Source: Blastocatellia bacterium
GTDB taxonomy: Bacteria > Acidobacteriota > Blastocatellia > RBC074
Direction of reading: 5' to 3'
NCBI GenBank assembly: GCA_016789725.1
Contig: JAEUQN010000039.1
Location: 1 to 42,890, forward strand
Length of the DNA stretch: 42,890 bases
The notes beneath the pieces were generated by a model. That model made no database searches and was not told the origin of the DNA. It saw only the letters and a list, made by a program, of their open reading frames with translations. Positions 9,683 through 19,284 of this stretch are shown in pieces (position 1 is the first letter of the stretch; the number at the start of each line of letters is the position of its first letter). A program made the translations under genes and the position numbers.

Positions 9683-9985
9683 ATGTCAATGAAACTTTAT
9701 GTTGCGAATCTTGATTTCCAAATAACTGACGAAGACCTCCAGGGACTTTTTGCGCCGAGCGGAACCGTCGAATCCGCGTCTGTCATCACCGACCGAGAAA
9801 CTGGTCGCTCACGTGGTTTCGGTTTTGTGCAAATGTCCTCCCAGGAGGAAGGCCAAAAGGCGATTACGCAACTGAATGGAATGGATGTCAAAGGGCGAAG
9901 TTTAGTCGTGAACGAAGCCCGACCACGCGAAAACCGCACGGGCGCTTCTGGCGGATATGGTGGCAACCGCTCATCGCGTTGGTAA
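9683..9985 (+). CDS. Single-RRM glycine/arginine-tailed RNA-binding protein
   Basis: 100-residue protein with one RNA recognition motif. RNP2 is LYVANL near the N-terminus and RNP1 is RGFGFVQM near residue 45; their aromatic residues stack on single-stranded RNA. The C-terminal tail (SGGYGGNRSSRW) is Gly/Arg-rich. Such small RRM proteins are known from cyanobacteria and other bacteria, where several are cold-induced; regulation here is unknown. The frame is open upstream to 9587, but the RRM begins directly at ATG 9683 (or 9689), and the upstream 32 codons show no domain. AAAAGG lies about 12 nt before the ATG, a long spacing. The small zinc-ribbon gene follows after 54 bp. Confidence 0.92.
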   Translation: MSMKLYVANLDFQITDEDLQGLFAPSGTVESASVITDRETGRSRGFGFVQMSSQEEGQKAITQLNGMDVKGRSLVVNEARPRENRTGASGGYGGNRSSRW

Positions 9986-10039
9986 GATTCCCGGCGAGCG
10001 ATCAGTCAGGACAAATGACAACCCTCACATGGAGAGCTT

Positions 10040-10387
10040 ATGGAGAACCATCAATCTGCTATCGGCGACCGAGTCCAAAAATTATGCTTGGTTTGTGTTG
10101 AAGTGCGAGGTCACATCGTTGCTTCGCTTAGCAAAACCGGAAACATTGTTTCAGTGAAGTGTCCGCAATGTGGCACGCGCAGCCGCTTTAAAAAGAGTGA
10201 CAGTAACAATGGCATCGGAGCTGTGCCAGAAGGAGCCCCTTACAATTGGGCAATTACCTATCGCAAGGGACAAACCATGCTGCACCCCACGTTTGGTATA
10301 GGTGAAGTCACCGCTGTTGTTGATGCGGGAAAGATTGACGTTCTTTTCTCAGACCGCGTGCGTCGCCTCGTTCATACCAAGGCCTAA
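10040..10387 (+). CDS. Small zinc-ribbon protein with SH3-like C-terminus
   Basis: 115-residue protein of unknown function. The N-terminal half has two Cys pairs, CLVC and CPQC, about 25 residues apart, which would form a zinc ribbon. The C-terminal segment GQTMLHPTFGIGEVT resembles the small SH3/Tudor-like barrel that follows an HPxFGxGxV motif in some DNA- or RNA-polymerase-associated proteins, such as the UvrD/PcrA C-terminus. GGAG lies about 7 nt before ATG 10040, supporting the start. Same strand as the RRM gene, 54 bp downstream, and followed by a hairpin, so they may be co-transcribed. A nucleic-acid-associated role is plausible but inferred. Confidence 0.75.
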   Translation: MENHQSAIGDRVQKLCLVCVEVRGHIVASLSKTGNIVSVKCPQCGTRSRFKKSDSNNGIGAVPEGAPYNWAITYRKGQTMLHPTFGIGEVTAVVDAGKIDVLFSDRVRRLVHTKA

Positions 10388-10425
10388 CCCTGAGGCTTCG
10401 CTTACGTTAGGATCGTTGACTTGGC

Positions 10426-10453
10426 AAGGACAGCCAGGCTCTGGGCTGTCTTT
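10426..10453 (+). terminator. Probable terminator after the zinc-ribbon gene
   Basis: AAGGACAGCC (10426-10435) pairs with GGCTGTCTTT (10444-10453) with one G-T pair and an 8-nt loop. The T-tract is short, so strength is uncertain. Confidence 0.55.
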
Positions 10454-10536
10454 GCCCGTTCACTGGTAGTGTGCGCCGAGGACCTGCCTTTTTCTTCCTC
10501 CAGGCTTTTATGACGAAAGTAGAGGAGAAGGGACTC

Positions 10537-12114
10537 ATGAAAATTCTTTTGTATAATCCCGACAATGGCGTGACGCGTAATTTCATGCCGCATTTGTGGA
10601 TGTTTCTGCTGCAATCCCTCACCCCTCCTGAACACGAAGTCATTTTGGTGGACGGCAATACACACGCCATGAATGAGGATGAATTGGTAGAGTTTGTGCG
10701 CCAACAAGGTGTCGGATTGGTCGGTATCGGCGCGATGACACGGATGGTGGCAAAGGCCTATCGCGTGGCCGATGCCTTGCGCGCGGCTGGCATCAAGGTC
10801 GTGATGGGCGGGCCGCATGTGACGGAATTGCCGGATGAGGCGCTGGGGCGTGATGGCGGAAAGCGGCACGCCGACGCTATTGCGCTTGGTGAAGCCGACG
10901 AAACTTGGCCGCTCATCATTGCGGATGCCGTACGTGGCGAACTGAAAGATATTTACCAACCCAAAGTTGATGCCAAGGGCAATGACATCAAGCCAAGCCT
11001 GCAACCTTATCCATCAATTCCCTGGGAATCACTTGATCTCGCGCAATTTAATATCGTTCCCGGTATTTTGCGTTCGATGCTAAAACCATTGGGCTGGGGG
11101 TCGTTTCACCTAGTGCCAATAGAAACCGGGCGAGGCTGCCCCTACGGATGTGAATTTTGCACCGTCACGGGCTTCTTTGGCGACTCCATCCGCTTTCGTA
11201 CGAATGAAAGTGTCGTGGACGAATTGTTGCGATTGAAGGCGCGCGCCAAACGGGAAAACGGACAAGTCGCAGCCTTTTTCATTGATGACAACTTAGCCAT
11301 CAACATCAAGCGCACGAAATCCTTGTTACGCGCCATCATCGCCGCCGATGCACAGGTGAACTGGGTGGCACAGATCAGCGCGAATTTGTTACGCGATGAA
11401 GAATTGGTTGACCTCATTGCCGCATCCGGGGGCAAGTGGGTATTCATTGGGATGGAATCCATTGATCCTGTTAATTTGGCGGGAGTGAACAAAGGATTCA
11501 ATAAACCGGGCGAATACGCTGCGGTCTTGAGTCGTCTGGCACAGCGCAATGTGTACGCGATTACTTCCTTTATCTTTGGGATGGACAATGACACGCCGGG
11601 CGTGGCTGCACGCACCTTGGAACAGGTCCACAGTTGGCCGCCGGGATTGCCCGTCTTTGGTCAACTTACCCCGTTTCCTTCGACGCCGTTGTATGCCCGA
11701 TTGCAGGAAGCTGGTCGTTTGACGCGTCCCAAACACTGGATGGATTTCGCGCCGTTTCAAATGGCTCACACGCCGCTAAAATTGACTATCCCCGAAGCAC
11801 AAATTGAAGTCAATCACGGTTGGGCCACGTCGTATAGCCCCGAGCGGAACGCGGAGGCTATCGCTTCGATCAGCGACAAACCCATCGGTTACCGGATCGG
11901 GCATTTGATTGCACGGCTCTGTTTTCGTGGTATCTACTTTCCTCAAATGGGGAAGGCTGCATGGTTGAAGGTGATCTGGCAAAATCGTCGTATAATTTCC
12001 CAACTTACCAAAGAAGGGTGGACTTCGTGGCGCATTTATCGGAAAACACAAAAGAATCAGGTTGCAGATTTGCCGATGCCTCAGCAGACAGTTGTATCGG
12101 AGCCAGAGAATTGA
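10537..12114 (+). CDS. B12-binding-domain radical SAM protein
   Basis: 525-residue protein with an N-terminal cobalamin-binding Rossmann domain (about 1-150; MGGPHVTELPDEAL and ALGEADETW mark it) and a radical SAM domain whose 4Fe-4S motif is CPYGCEFC (Cys201, 205, 208). Class B radical SAM enzymes of this layout mostly methylate unreactive carbons or rearrange substrates; the substrate here is unknown. The usual cobalamin-binding DxHxxG is not obvious, so B12 binding may be weak or lost. ATG 10537 is chosen because AGGAGAAGGG precedes it; ATG 10510 is also in frame. The first omega-like gene follows 63 bp downstream, and a second radical SAM protein of related architecture converges from the other side. 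Confidence 0.88.
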   Translation: MKILLYNPDNGVTRNFMPHLWMFLLQSLTPPEHEVILVDGNTHAMNEDELVEFVRQQGVGLVGIGAMTRMVAKAYRVADALRAAGIKVVMGGPHVTELPDEALGRDGGKRHADAIALGEADETWPLIIADAVRGELKDIYQPKVDAKGNDIKPSLQPYPSIPWESLDLAQFNIVPGILRSMLKPLGWGSFHLVPIETGRGCPYGCEFCTVTGFFGDSIRFRTNESVVDELLRLKARAKRENGQVAAFFIDDNLAINIKRTKSLLRAIIAADAQVNWVAQISANLLRDEELVDLIAASGGKWVFIGMESIDPVNLAGVNKGFNKPGEYAAVLSRLAQRNVYAITSFIFGMDNDTPGVAARTLEQVHSWPPGLPVFGQLTPFPSTPLYARLQEAGRLTRPKHWMDFAPFQMAHTPLKLTIPEAQIEVNHGWATSYSPERNAEAIASISDKPIGYRIGHLIARLCFRGIYFPQMGKAAWLKVIWQNRRIISQLTKEGWTSWRIYRKTQKNQVADLPMPQQTVVSEPEN

Positions 12115-12177
12115 AGTTCAGACCAAATGGGAAGCTAAACCAAGGGCCTCCCCAATTGATTCACAGCGAGAATATCT

Positions 12178-12369
12178 ATGAAATACACTTTGGAAAAGAA
12201 CAAATACCGGATCGTTTTATTGGCAGCACAGCGGGCTAAACAGCTCCAACATGGCGCGCGGCAACGCGTTAATCTGACTGGCGCGAAATCCACCCGCATT
12301 GCGCTGACCGAGATTCAGCAGGGGCTGATTGGATTTGATTTCACCCCAGACGTTAAGACCAAAGGATAA
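12178..12369 (+). CDS. rpoZ: RNA polymerase omega subunit homologue 1
   Basis: 63-residue protein matching the core of RNA polymerase omega (RpoZ/Rpb6 family): NKYRIVLLAAQRAKQLQHG, then STRIALTEIQQGLIGF. These are the helices and the EL/EI-x-x-GL segment that clamp the beta-prime C-terminus in omega. The family assists polymerase assembly and, in some bacteria, ppGpp sensing. Only a weak Shine-Dalgarno sequence (GCGAGAA) precedes the ATG. It lies 63 bp after the radical SAM gene. A second, differing omega homologue is at 18985-19182; I cannot tell from this window which, if either, is the genome's principal omega. Confidence 0.85.
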   Translation: MKYTLEKNKYRIVLLAAQRAKQLQHGARQRVNLTGAKSTRIALTEIQQGLIGFDFTPDVKTKG

Positions 12370-12444
12370 GCAGTAGCGCCAGAAGCTTTCTGCCACGTTA
12401 TCCGACGAAGCCAAGCTGCGTTGATGATCAGCCTTCGTGCAACT

Positions 12445-13962
12445 TCAACTTTTCAGCATGGGCGAAAACGATTCGCGCGGGTTTGGCAAGTCTCCCTCTG
12501 TCAATTTGCGAAAGTGATAGCCTAGTGCCGCTAACCGGACTGCTTCTGCAAATTGCTGCCGATGCTGGCTCCAGGCGCTCCGTAAAAAACGCCAGAAAGT
12601 TTGCCGGTCTGGGTCACGAATTCCTAGTGCCATCACCACGCGCGCGAAGGTGATTACATCACTCAACAGGCCATCGCGTCGCGGTTCCGTAAAGGGGATG
12701 GGGACCCGCGCCAGACTATCAAGTGCGCGTTGATAAAATTCACTGGGGCTATAGATCGTGCGGAGAATGGTCTCATAACCTGCAAGCAGTCGAGTGGCTT
12801 CCATCCTGGGGATAAAATTCAATGAACCATCGGTGTTGTTGCCGGTACTCTCCACCAGCAGCCGTTTTTCACGCTCAAGCCTGCGCCAGAGCTGCGTATC
12901 GGGCAAGGCGTTGAGTAACCCCACCATTGCCACCGGAATCGCGCTGGCCCGAATGAATTCAATCTGCCGGGTGAAAATATCTTCGGGGTCGTTATCAAAG
13001 CCGACGATGAATCCCGCCATCACTTCCATTCCATAGCTTTGAATTTTTCGCACTGAGGCGAGTAAATCCTGGCGCAGGTTCTGCCCTTTTTGCGCTTCCC
13101 TCAAACTCGCCTCAACAGGAGTCTCAATGCCTAGAAATACTCGTCGGAATCCGGCGCTTTGCATCCCTTGCAATAGTTCCGTATCGTCGGCCAGATTTAC
13201 GCTTGCTTCAGTGATGAAAGAGAAAGGGAAATCGTGCTGTTTAGACCATTCCGCTAAGGCGGGCAACAGAGTTTTGACGTTGCGTTTATTGCCAATGAAA
13301 TTATCATCCACAATGAACACCAGTCCGCGCCATCCCAAATGAAAGAGCGAGTTCAATTCGGCGAGGATTTGCTCATTACTCTTGGTGCGTGGTTTGCGCC
13401 CGTAGATTTCGATGATGTCGCAGAATTCACATTGAAACGGGCAGCCACGCGAATATTGCACCGACATCGCGCTGTAGTGTTGAAAGTCGGCCAGCCGAAA
13501 ATCAGGGATGGGTGAGATTGAAAGGGATGGTCGCTCAGGAGCCTGATAGACACGCTTGGCGACACCATTTTCGAGATCGCTGACAAACTCCGCGAGAGTC
13601 GTTTCTGCTTCACCCAAAAAGATGTGATCGGCGCTCGTTTCTTGCGTACTGGTCGTGATGTAGGGGCCGCCCACCACCACGCGTTTGCCCTGTGCCTTAC
13701 ATAATTCGATGACCCTGAATAAAGAATCCTTCTGCGCAATCATCGCGCTCACAAAGACAATCTCTGCCCAGTCCAGATCGGAGGGAGCGAGCGTCTGGAC
13801 GTTCAAATCTACCAGGCGCCGATTCCAGGTTGAGGGCAACAACGCCGCAATGGTCAGGAGGCCAAGAGGCGGGAAGGCCGAACGTTTTCCCTCAAATGCC
13901 AGCGCGTGGCGAAAGCTCCAGAAAGTGTCAGGAAACTCAGGATAAATCAGCAGTATATTCAT
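12445..13962 (-). CDS. B12-binding radical SAM protein with DUF4070 domain
   Basis: 505-residue protein: cobalamin-binding-type Rossmann domain (about 1-150; note [23 protein letters not shown] and FLGEAETTL), radical SAM domain with CPFQCEFC (Cys175, 179, 182), and the C-terminal region that defines DUF4070. The same architecture occurs in hopanoid C-2 methylase HpnP, but also in many proteins of unknown substrate, and no hopanoid genes are visible here, so I do not assign HpnP. ATG 13962 has GAGG at about 4 nt; TTG 13965 is the alternative. It lies 36 bp after the Cys-rich small gene and may be the last gene of a six-gene minus-strand unit beginning at 16963. Confidence 0.88.
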   Translation of the reverse strand: MNILLIYPEFPDTFWSFRHALAFEGKRSAFPPLGLLTIAALLPSTWNRRLVDLNVQTLAPSDLDWAEIVFVSAMIAQKDSLFRVIELCKAQGKRVVVGGPYITTSTQETSADHIFLGEAETTLAEFVSDLENGVAKRVYQAPERPSLSISPIPDFRLADFQHYSAMSVQYSRGCPFQCEFCDIIEIYGRKPRTKSNEQILAELNSLFHLGWRGLVFIVDDNFIGNKRNVKTLLPALAEWSKQHDFPFSFITEASVNLADDTELLQGMQSAGFRRVFLGIETPVEASLREAQKGQNLRQDLLASVRKIQSYGMEVMAGFIVGFDNDPEDIFTRQIEFIRASAIPVAMVGLLNALPDTQLWRRLEREKRLLVESTGNNTDGSLNFIPRMEATRLLAGYETILRTIYSPSEFYQRALDSLARVPIPFTEPRRDGLLSDVITFARVVMALGIRDPDRQTFWRFLRSAWSQHRQQFAEAVRLAALGYHFRKLTEGDLPNPRESFSPMLKS

Positions 13963-13998
13963 CAAACCTCATCAGCCAGAACGGTAGTTTCTGACGAT

Positions 13999-14214
13999 TT
14001 ACATTGTCTGGACTCGTTTGAGTTCTTTTCCTTTTAGCCCAAAGAACATTGCCATTTGGTACACTTGGTCTCTGCCTGCGTAATCTCCTGGCGTCGCACA
14101 AAATCGCTCAAGCCCTGGTGTGAAATCAGTGCATTTCATTTTCTTGGGGATTGAATTTCCTCGCGAGCAGGTCTGGTCAGGCGCTTGCAGCCTACAGAGT
14201 TCACATAAAATCAT
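13999..14214 (-). CDS. Small Cys-rich protein of unknown function
   Basis: 71-residue protein starting MILCELC, with further Cys at positions 16, 28 and 39; the spacing suggests a metal-binding knuckle. I recognise no family. It is supported by a good Shine-Dalgarno sequence (AGAGGA, about 6 nt before the ATG) and by its position between two genes of the same orientation with short gaps (96 and 36 bp). No signal peptide. It could be a small zinc protein or a partner of the downstream radical SAM enzyme; both are guesses. Confidence 0.65.
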   Translation of the reverse strand: MILCELCRLQAPDQTCSRGNSIPKKMKCTDFTPGLERFCATPGDYAGRDQVYQMAMFFGLKGKELKRVQTM

Positions 14215-14310
14215 GAAATTCCTCTTGGATTACTGAATGTTAAGCATTGGAAGGCAAGGGGAACCAGAGCTTTGGTGAATGCCGGACCAAGCTGACTCGC
14301 CAACTGAATC

Positions 14311-14529
14311 TCAGGATTCGCCAATTCGCTGGACCTGATTGCCGCTCTGTATCTCCACTCTTATCGGAGCCTTTGGTAACTGTTGCTTGAGCAGCAAAAT
14401 GGATCGCTCGCAATTGATCTGATTGATGAATCCCTCCTGTGATTTGGCAAGAATGGTTCCATTATTGGCTCGAAATCGCCATTGATAATTGCCTTGTGCG
14501 TCCCGATAAATTTCGAAGTTTGCCATCAT
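14311..14529 (-). CDS. DUF1508 (YegP-like) small protein
   Basis: 72-residue protein with a single DUF1508 repeat: FEIYRDAQGNYQWRFRANNG, ILAKSQEGF, then an alpha segment with the Cys-containing NQINCERSILLLK. Family members, for example E. coli YegP, usually have two repeats and have no firm biochemical role; many are linked with stress conditions. AGAGG precedes the ATG by about 5 nt. Two adjacent ATG codons (14529, 14526) could both serve. It lies 65 bp downstream of groEL on the same strand and probably shares its transcript. Confidence 0.85.
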   Translation of the reverse strand: MMANFEIYRDAQGNYQWRFRANNGTILAKSQEGFINQINCERSILLLKQQLPKAPIRVEIQSGNQVQRIGES

Positions 14530-14594
14530 TCAACCTCTTTCCGGCTCATCCATCAGCGCCAATAAATATTGGGCTGCGAAGATTTCTTGTTTGC

Positions 14595-16307
<1,713 letters not shown>

Positions 16308-16326
16308 TCAACCCGATGGCTGATTT

Positions 16327-16749
16327 CTAAGCGACTGTAAATTTTCTATTCGGCATCGTCAGGACCGCATCAAGGATGTGAATGATGCCGTTCTCGCAGG
16401 CAATATCCGCGCTGATTACATTGGCCTGATTCACCTTGATGCCATTGTTCACTGCAATGCCGACGTTTTTCCCCTGAAAGGTCTGGAGCGAAGCGTACTT
16501 CGTTATTTCTGCGACCAGCATCGCCCCTTCAATAAAGTGGTAGGCCAGCATTTCTTGTACTTGAGGAAGGTGCTGAAAAACCTCTTGAAGGCTTCCCTGT
16601 GGAAGTTTGGCAAAGGCTTCATTGGTAGGCGCAAAAACCGTAATTAAACCTTGCCTGGAAAATCGTTCTTCCCATTGCGCTGCTTGAATTGCGGCGCGTA
16701 GTGTTGTTAAGACGGGAGACGCACTAATCGTCTCAATGACATTCAACAT
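16327..16749 (-). CDS. Single fasciclin (FAS1) domain protein
   Basis: 140-residue protein made of one FAS1 domain: the H1 box ITVFAPTNEAFAKLP, then MLAYHFIEG, and the H2-like box ENGIIHILDAVLTMP. FAS1 domains in bacteria usually mediate adhesion or matrix binding outside the cell, but no signal peptide is visible here, so this copy may be cytosolic. The chosen ATG 16749 has AGGAG at about 8 nt; the open frame upstream overlaps another gene. It starts 10 bp after the stop of the small basic protein, indicating an operon, and groEL follows after 88 bp. Confidence 0.9.
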   Translation of the reverse strand: MLNVIETISASPVLTTLRAAIQAAQWEERFSRQGLITVFAPTNEAFAKLPQGSLQEVFQHLPQVQEMLAYHFIEGAMLVAEITKYASLQTFQGKNVGIAVNNGIKVNQANVISADIACENGIIHILDAVLTMPNRKFTVA

Positions 16750-16759
16750 CGGCGTGCTC

Positions 16760-16963
16760 CTAATAACTCGCTGCTTCGGAATCAATTCCGTCAGGACTGG
16801 CAATCAGTAATGGTGCGGAACCCGGGCTTGGCAGGACAGCCTCAGTCATTCCTACCGCGTTGTTTGTCAATGATTGGCGCAACATCAGGTTGCGTTTGCG
16901 TCGCAGGAGTTTCTTTTTCTGTTCTTTGTTGAAGCGGGCTTTATCTCCGTTTTTCTTGGACAT
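16760..16963 (-). CDS. Small basic protein (MSKKNGDKARF type)
   Basis: 67-residue protein with a strongly basic N-terminal half (KARFNKEQKKKLLRRKRNL) and a neutral C-terminal tail. The N-terminus resembles a group of short, conserved, highly basic bacterial proteins starting S-K-K-N-G-D-K-A-R-F for which I know no function; binding RNA or the ribosome would suit the charge. ATG 16963 has GGAG at about 8 nt; the frame continues upstream but without a domain. It is the first gene of the minus-strand set that runs through FAS1 and groEL. Confidence 0.68.
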   Translation of the reverse strand: MSKKNGDKARFNKEQKKKLLRRKRNLMLRQSLTNNAVGMTEAVLPSPGSAPLLIASPDGIDSEAASY

Positions 16964-17044
16964 GGATCGTCTCCGAGGAAAAGGAACAGCTTTCAACCTG
17001 TTCGGGTTAGTAAGAGAAGGCGCGGCCCTTTGTATCTGGCTGCC

Positions 17045-17138
17045 AGTGTCATGACGAGTGAGACCCGGTAAATAACCACACAGACTTCTTCTCCCCCAAG
17101 TCAAAGCCGAGGGCTAGAGTCTCACTCGTCATGACACT
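17045..17138. repeat. 20-bp perfect inverted repeat with 54-bp spacer
   Basis: AGTGTCATGACGAGTGAGAC (17045-17064) is exactly complementary to 17119-17138. It lies between the coiled-coil gene and the small basic gene. It may be a terminator-like hairpin, a small inserted element or a recombination site; no T-run follows on either strand. Confidence 0.7.
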
Positions 17139-17143
17139 CGCGG

Positions 17144-17572
17144 CTAGTGATTGCCCTGTTGCTCTGCTTCGATGAGACCCTGATAGGCCTGTCGGATATG
17201 TGGTTCTAATTCAGGTGGGTTTTCTCGGACCATGCGTTCCATCTTTTGGAGAGCTGTTTCAACTCCGGGATAGTCTTGGGATGAGGGGACCAGGCTGAGG
17301 AGTTTCGCCACTCCGTTCATTCCGTCTTCAGGATGAATCACCAGCTCGGCCAATTGTTCCTGCTTGAATTTGAGCTTGAAGTTTACCCATTCCAGCTTGC
17401 CGCCTGCGCCAAAACCAATGTACCGGCTCAGCTTCTGCATCACTGGTGAAAAACGTTGATTTTCCTGTTCCAATACATCGCGTCGGTTGGTTAGCCCCGC
17501 AATCTCTGCTTTTAGTTCTTTGATTTGTTGTTTGAATTGTTTTTGTTCCCGATCAATTTCTGCACGTTGCAT
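17144..17572 (-). CDS. Small protein with N-terminal coiled coil, unknown function
   Basis: 142-residue soluble protein with no recognised domain. Residues 1-45 are heptad-like and charged (EIDREQKQFKQQIKELKAEI), a likely coiled coil; the rest is predicted helical, with GFGAGGKLEWVNF in the middle. GGTGAG precedes the ATG by about 5 nt, supporting it as a gene. The perfect palindrome TGTCCAATATTGGACA lies about 115 bp upstream and is shared with the next upstream gene, so the two are probably co-regulated. No signal peptide. Confidence 0.68.
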   Translation of the reverse strand: MQRAEIDREQKQFKQQIKELKAEIAGLTNRRDVLEQENQRFSPVMQKLSRYIGFGAGGKLEWVNFKLKFKQEQLAELVIHPEDGMNGVAKLLSLVPSSQDYPGVETALQKMERMVRENPPELEPHIRQAYQGLIEAEQQGNH

Positions 17573-17683
17573 AGAATCTCACCGCTTGATTGGCACGATA
17601 TCATTGACTACCGCAACCGCGTGTTATGTGTTTGCCTATAAAACTCTGGTACTTAGTAAGAATACGCGTATCAGAGAAGGGCT

Positions 17684-17703
17684 GCTGTCCAATATTGGAC
17701 AGC
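17684..17703. promoter_or_regulatory. 20-bp perfect palindromic operator, site 1
   Basis: GCTGTCCAATATTGGACAGC, a perfect dyad about 112 bp before the start of the coiled-coil gene (minus strand). Its 16-bp core recurs with one change at 18071-18086. The binding protein is unknown; candidates in the window are the HTH protein at 18451-18948 and the Crp/Fnr protein at 19372-20052. Confidence 0.6.
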
Positions 17704-17779
17704 CCCACTCTTGCCGGCATTTGGTCGTTGCTACTGAACGCCAGATATTGCATTGAAGTACTCAGGTCGGCGGCTTTCA

Positions 17780-17977
17780 CTAATCGCTCCTTTTTCCGTT
17801 GATTGCTTCTCCTTGCTGCTCTTCGGTCGGGAGGGGCAGGTTCCAGCGTTTCTTGGCTTCAGCATTTGCGGTGAGTTGTTCCGATAGCGATTCTTGTCGT
17901 TCACGCAGCCACACTTCCCGTAACACTACGGATTTGCGCGCCAGCGCTTCACTTTGTTCACGTTCAATGTTCGTCAT
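17780..17977 (-). CDS. Small charged protein, unknown function
   Basis: 65-residue, highly charged, helical protein (REQSEALARKSVVLREVWLR), no known family. AAGGA lies about 7 nt before the ATG. The second copy of the palindromic operator is about 94 bp upstream, overlapping a possible promoter (TTGTCC, 17 bp, TATTTT on the minus strand), which suggests repression or activation by the same factor as for the coiled-coil gene. No signal peptide or membrane segment. Confidence 0.6.
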   Translation of the reverse strand: MTNIEREQSEALARKSVVLREVWLRERQESLSEQLTANAEAKKRWNLPLPTEEQQGEAINGKRSD

Positions 17978-18070
17978 AATTGCGTCCTTATATGATTGCG
18001 TCCTTGCGGAAACAGTCGGTTGAGGGTTGATAAAAGCCCTGTAAGTATCACCCGGCAGAAAATAAATGGC

Positions 18071-18086
18071 TGTTCAATATTGGACA
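18071..18086. promoter_or_regulatory. Palindromic operator, site 2
   Basis: TGTTCAATATTGGACA, 15 of 16 bases identical to site 1. On the minus strand TTGTCC inside it could act as a -35 box with TATTTT 17 bp later, so a bound protein would probably block or replace polymerase contact there. Confidence 0.55.
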
Positions 18087-18211
18087 AGTTTAGAAAGGAA
18101 ATAAGCGGGATGTCGGCTGAAATCCCGCGCTTTTGAGACGAGGATCTATCTCAATCTAATCCTGATAAAGTTGCTTTCTGACAGGGAACAGAAGTTGTGT
18201 ATACTGAGCGC

Positions 18212-18394
18212 ATGGAAATTGAGTATGAATTTGCCTGTCCCTATTGTTGGCAAAGCATCACTATGCTTTTGGATTTGAGTGTGTCAAGGCAAGAATACGT
18301 AGAGGATTGCGAAATATGCTGTCGTCCCATTCTCATCTTCTACGAATCAAATGGGGAAGAGGTGCTGTCTTTTGAAGCACAGGCAACCCTCTGA
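18212..18394 (+). CDS. CPXCG-motif cysteine-rich protein
   Basis: 60-residue protein of the small 'CPXCG motif-containing cysteine-rich' group: EYEFACPYCWQSIT, a middle acidic stretch, then EDCEICCRPI and a short end. The paired CxxC motifs would bind zinc. Its function is unknown. It is the only plus-strand gene within 12.4-22.7 kb. ATG 18212 gives the family N-terminus (MEIEYEF); an upstream in-frame start at 18197 would add five residues. No strong Shine-Dalgarno sequence. Confidence 0.82.
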   Translation: MEIEYEFACPYCWQSITMLLDLSVSRQEYVEDCEICCRPILIFYESNGEEVLSFEAQATL

Positions 18395-18450
18395 TGCTTT
18401 CGGGAAAACCGTATCTTTATCCGCTGCTTTCTTATCTATGGACGGGTGCC

Positions 18451-18948
18451 TTACTTGGGTGATGGAGCGATGTGATTGCTCGGATTTATAGCCAAGATCG
18501 GAATGATCTCTATTCGCGCAGGCTCGATCTCCGTAATGTTGCAGGCGCTTAACAGATAATTGGCGACCAGCCCCACGATCTTATTGCTCAGTGCAATCTT
18601 GTCTTCATCAGGCAATTCCTTGAATTGCGCAACAAGGTCAAAAATATCCCGTTGCTTTTCTCTGCGCTCGTCCAATTGGTTGCCAAACTGCTGGCTTTGT
18701 GCCCGACTGTTTCCGGGATGTTTTTCGCCCTCACCCGTTAATATCCAATGGATCGAAACGCGTGCCTCTGCGCTCAAATGAAGCAGTAACTGAACGGGGA
18801 TTGGCGTTCTACCAAGAAAGTAGTGTTGTAAGGTTTGATACGGAATGCCTAGCCGTTTTGCTAATTCACCTGGTTCCGATAGATCAAAGGCCGACAACAT
18901 GCGTTGCTTGATGCCGTCTAATTGTTCACGTGGCAGAAGATTTTCCAT
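18451..18948 (-). CDS. CI-repressor-like helix-turn-helix regulator
   Basis: 165-residue putative DNA-binding protein. Residues about 10-72 match the phage CI-repressor-type HTH domain: GELAKRLGIPYQTLQHYFLG as the helix-turn-helix, followed by VSIHWILTGEGE, the usual ending of this domain. The C-terminal half is not a LexA-like peptidase and shows no Ser-Lys dyad that I can identify, so it is not an obvious autocleaving repressor. It lies just downstream of the second omega homologue on the same strand. No other phage gene is present, so I treat it as a chromosomal regulator and a candidate binder of the TGTCCAATATTGGACA sites. Confidence 0.78.
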   Translation of the reverse strand: MENLLPREQLDGIKQRMLSAFDLSEPGELAKRLGIPYQTLQHYFLGRTPIPVQLLLHLSAEARVSIHWILTGEGEKHPGNSRAQSQQFGNQLDERREKQRDIFDLVAQFKELPDEDKIALSNKIVGLVANYLLSACNITEIEPARIEIIPILAINPSNHIAPSPK

Positions 18949-18984
18949 GATAGCTATGTTTACCGGGGCCGATTTCCCTCAATC

Positions 18985-19182
18985 TTATCTATTATCTTTC
19001 GGAAGAGGGATGAGTTGGTATTCTAGCAACCCTTGATCGAATTCTTCCTGTGCTACGCGGGTGGACCGAATCCCTGGCATTAAGACACGCGGGCGTGCCC
19101 CATTCTGAAGTTGTTTGGCGCGTTGAATAAGCATCTTAACTTTTCGGTACTTATTGCTCTTATTACTATCATTGATTTTCAT
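18985..19182 (-). CDS. RNA polymerase omega subunit homologue 2
   Basis: 65-residue protein sharing the omega core with the copy at 12178: NKYRKVKMLIQRAKQLQNG, ARPRV, then STRVAQEEFDQGLLEY. It lacks the short hydrophobic LLAA run of the usual first helix, which reads KMLI here, and has its own N-terminal tail of Asn, Ser and Lys. A strong Shine-Dalgarno sequence (AGAGGAG) precedes the ATG by 6 nt. It heads a small unit with the HTH regulator (36-bp gap). It could be an alternative omega that exchanges on the polymerase, or a factor that mimics it. Confidence 0.82.
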   Translation of the reverse strand: MKINDSNKSNKYRKVKMLIQRAKQLQNGARPRVLMPGIRSTRVAQEEFDQGLLEYQLIPLPKDNR

Positions 19183-19256
19183 ATTTTCTCCTCTGAATGA
19201 TCAACGGGTACTTCCTAACGGTGATGATGTTCGCTCTGTCTCTACTCGTAAAATTT

Positions 19257-19284
19257 AGGGCAGAGGGCAACAACACTCTGCCCT
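19257..19284 (-). terminator. Terminator after the Crp/Fnr operon
   Basis: AGGGCAGAG (19257-19265) pairs with CTCTGCCCT (19276-19284) over 9 bp. On the minus strand it is followed by AAATTTT, suiting termination of the unit 20772-19372. Confidence 0.65.

Noticed and set aside
12445..13962. Assignment as hopanoid C-2 methylase HpnP
   Set aside because: The architecture fits, but it is shared by many proteins of other function, and no hopanoid gene is in the window.
17573..17626. Sigma54 promoter (TTGGCACGATATCATTG) near 17590
   Set aside because: The -12 element is CATTG rather than TTGCA with wrong spacing, and it points away from the nearby gene.
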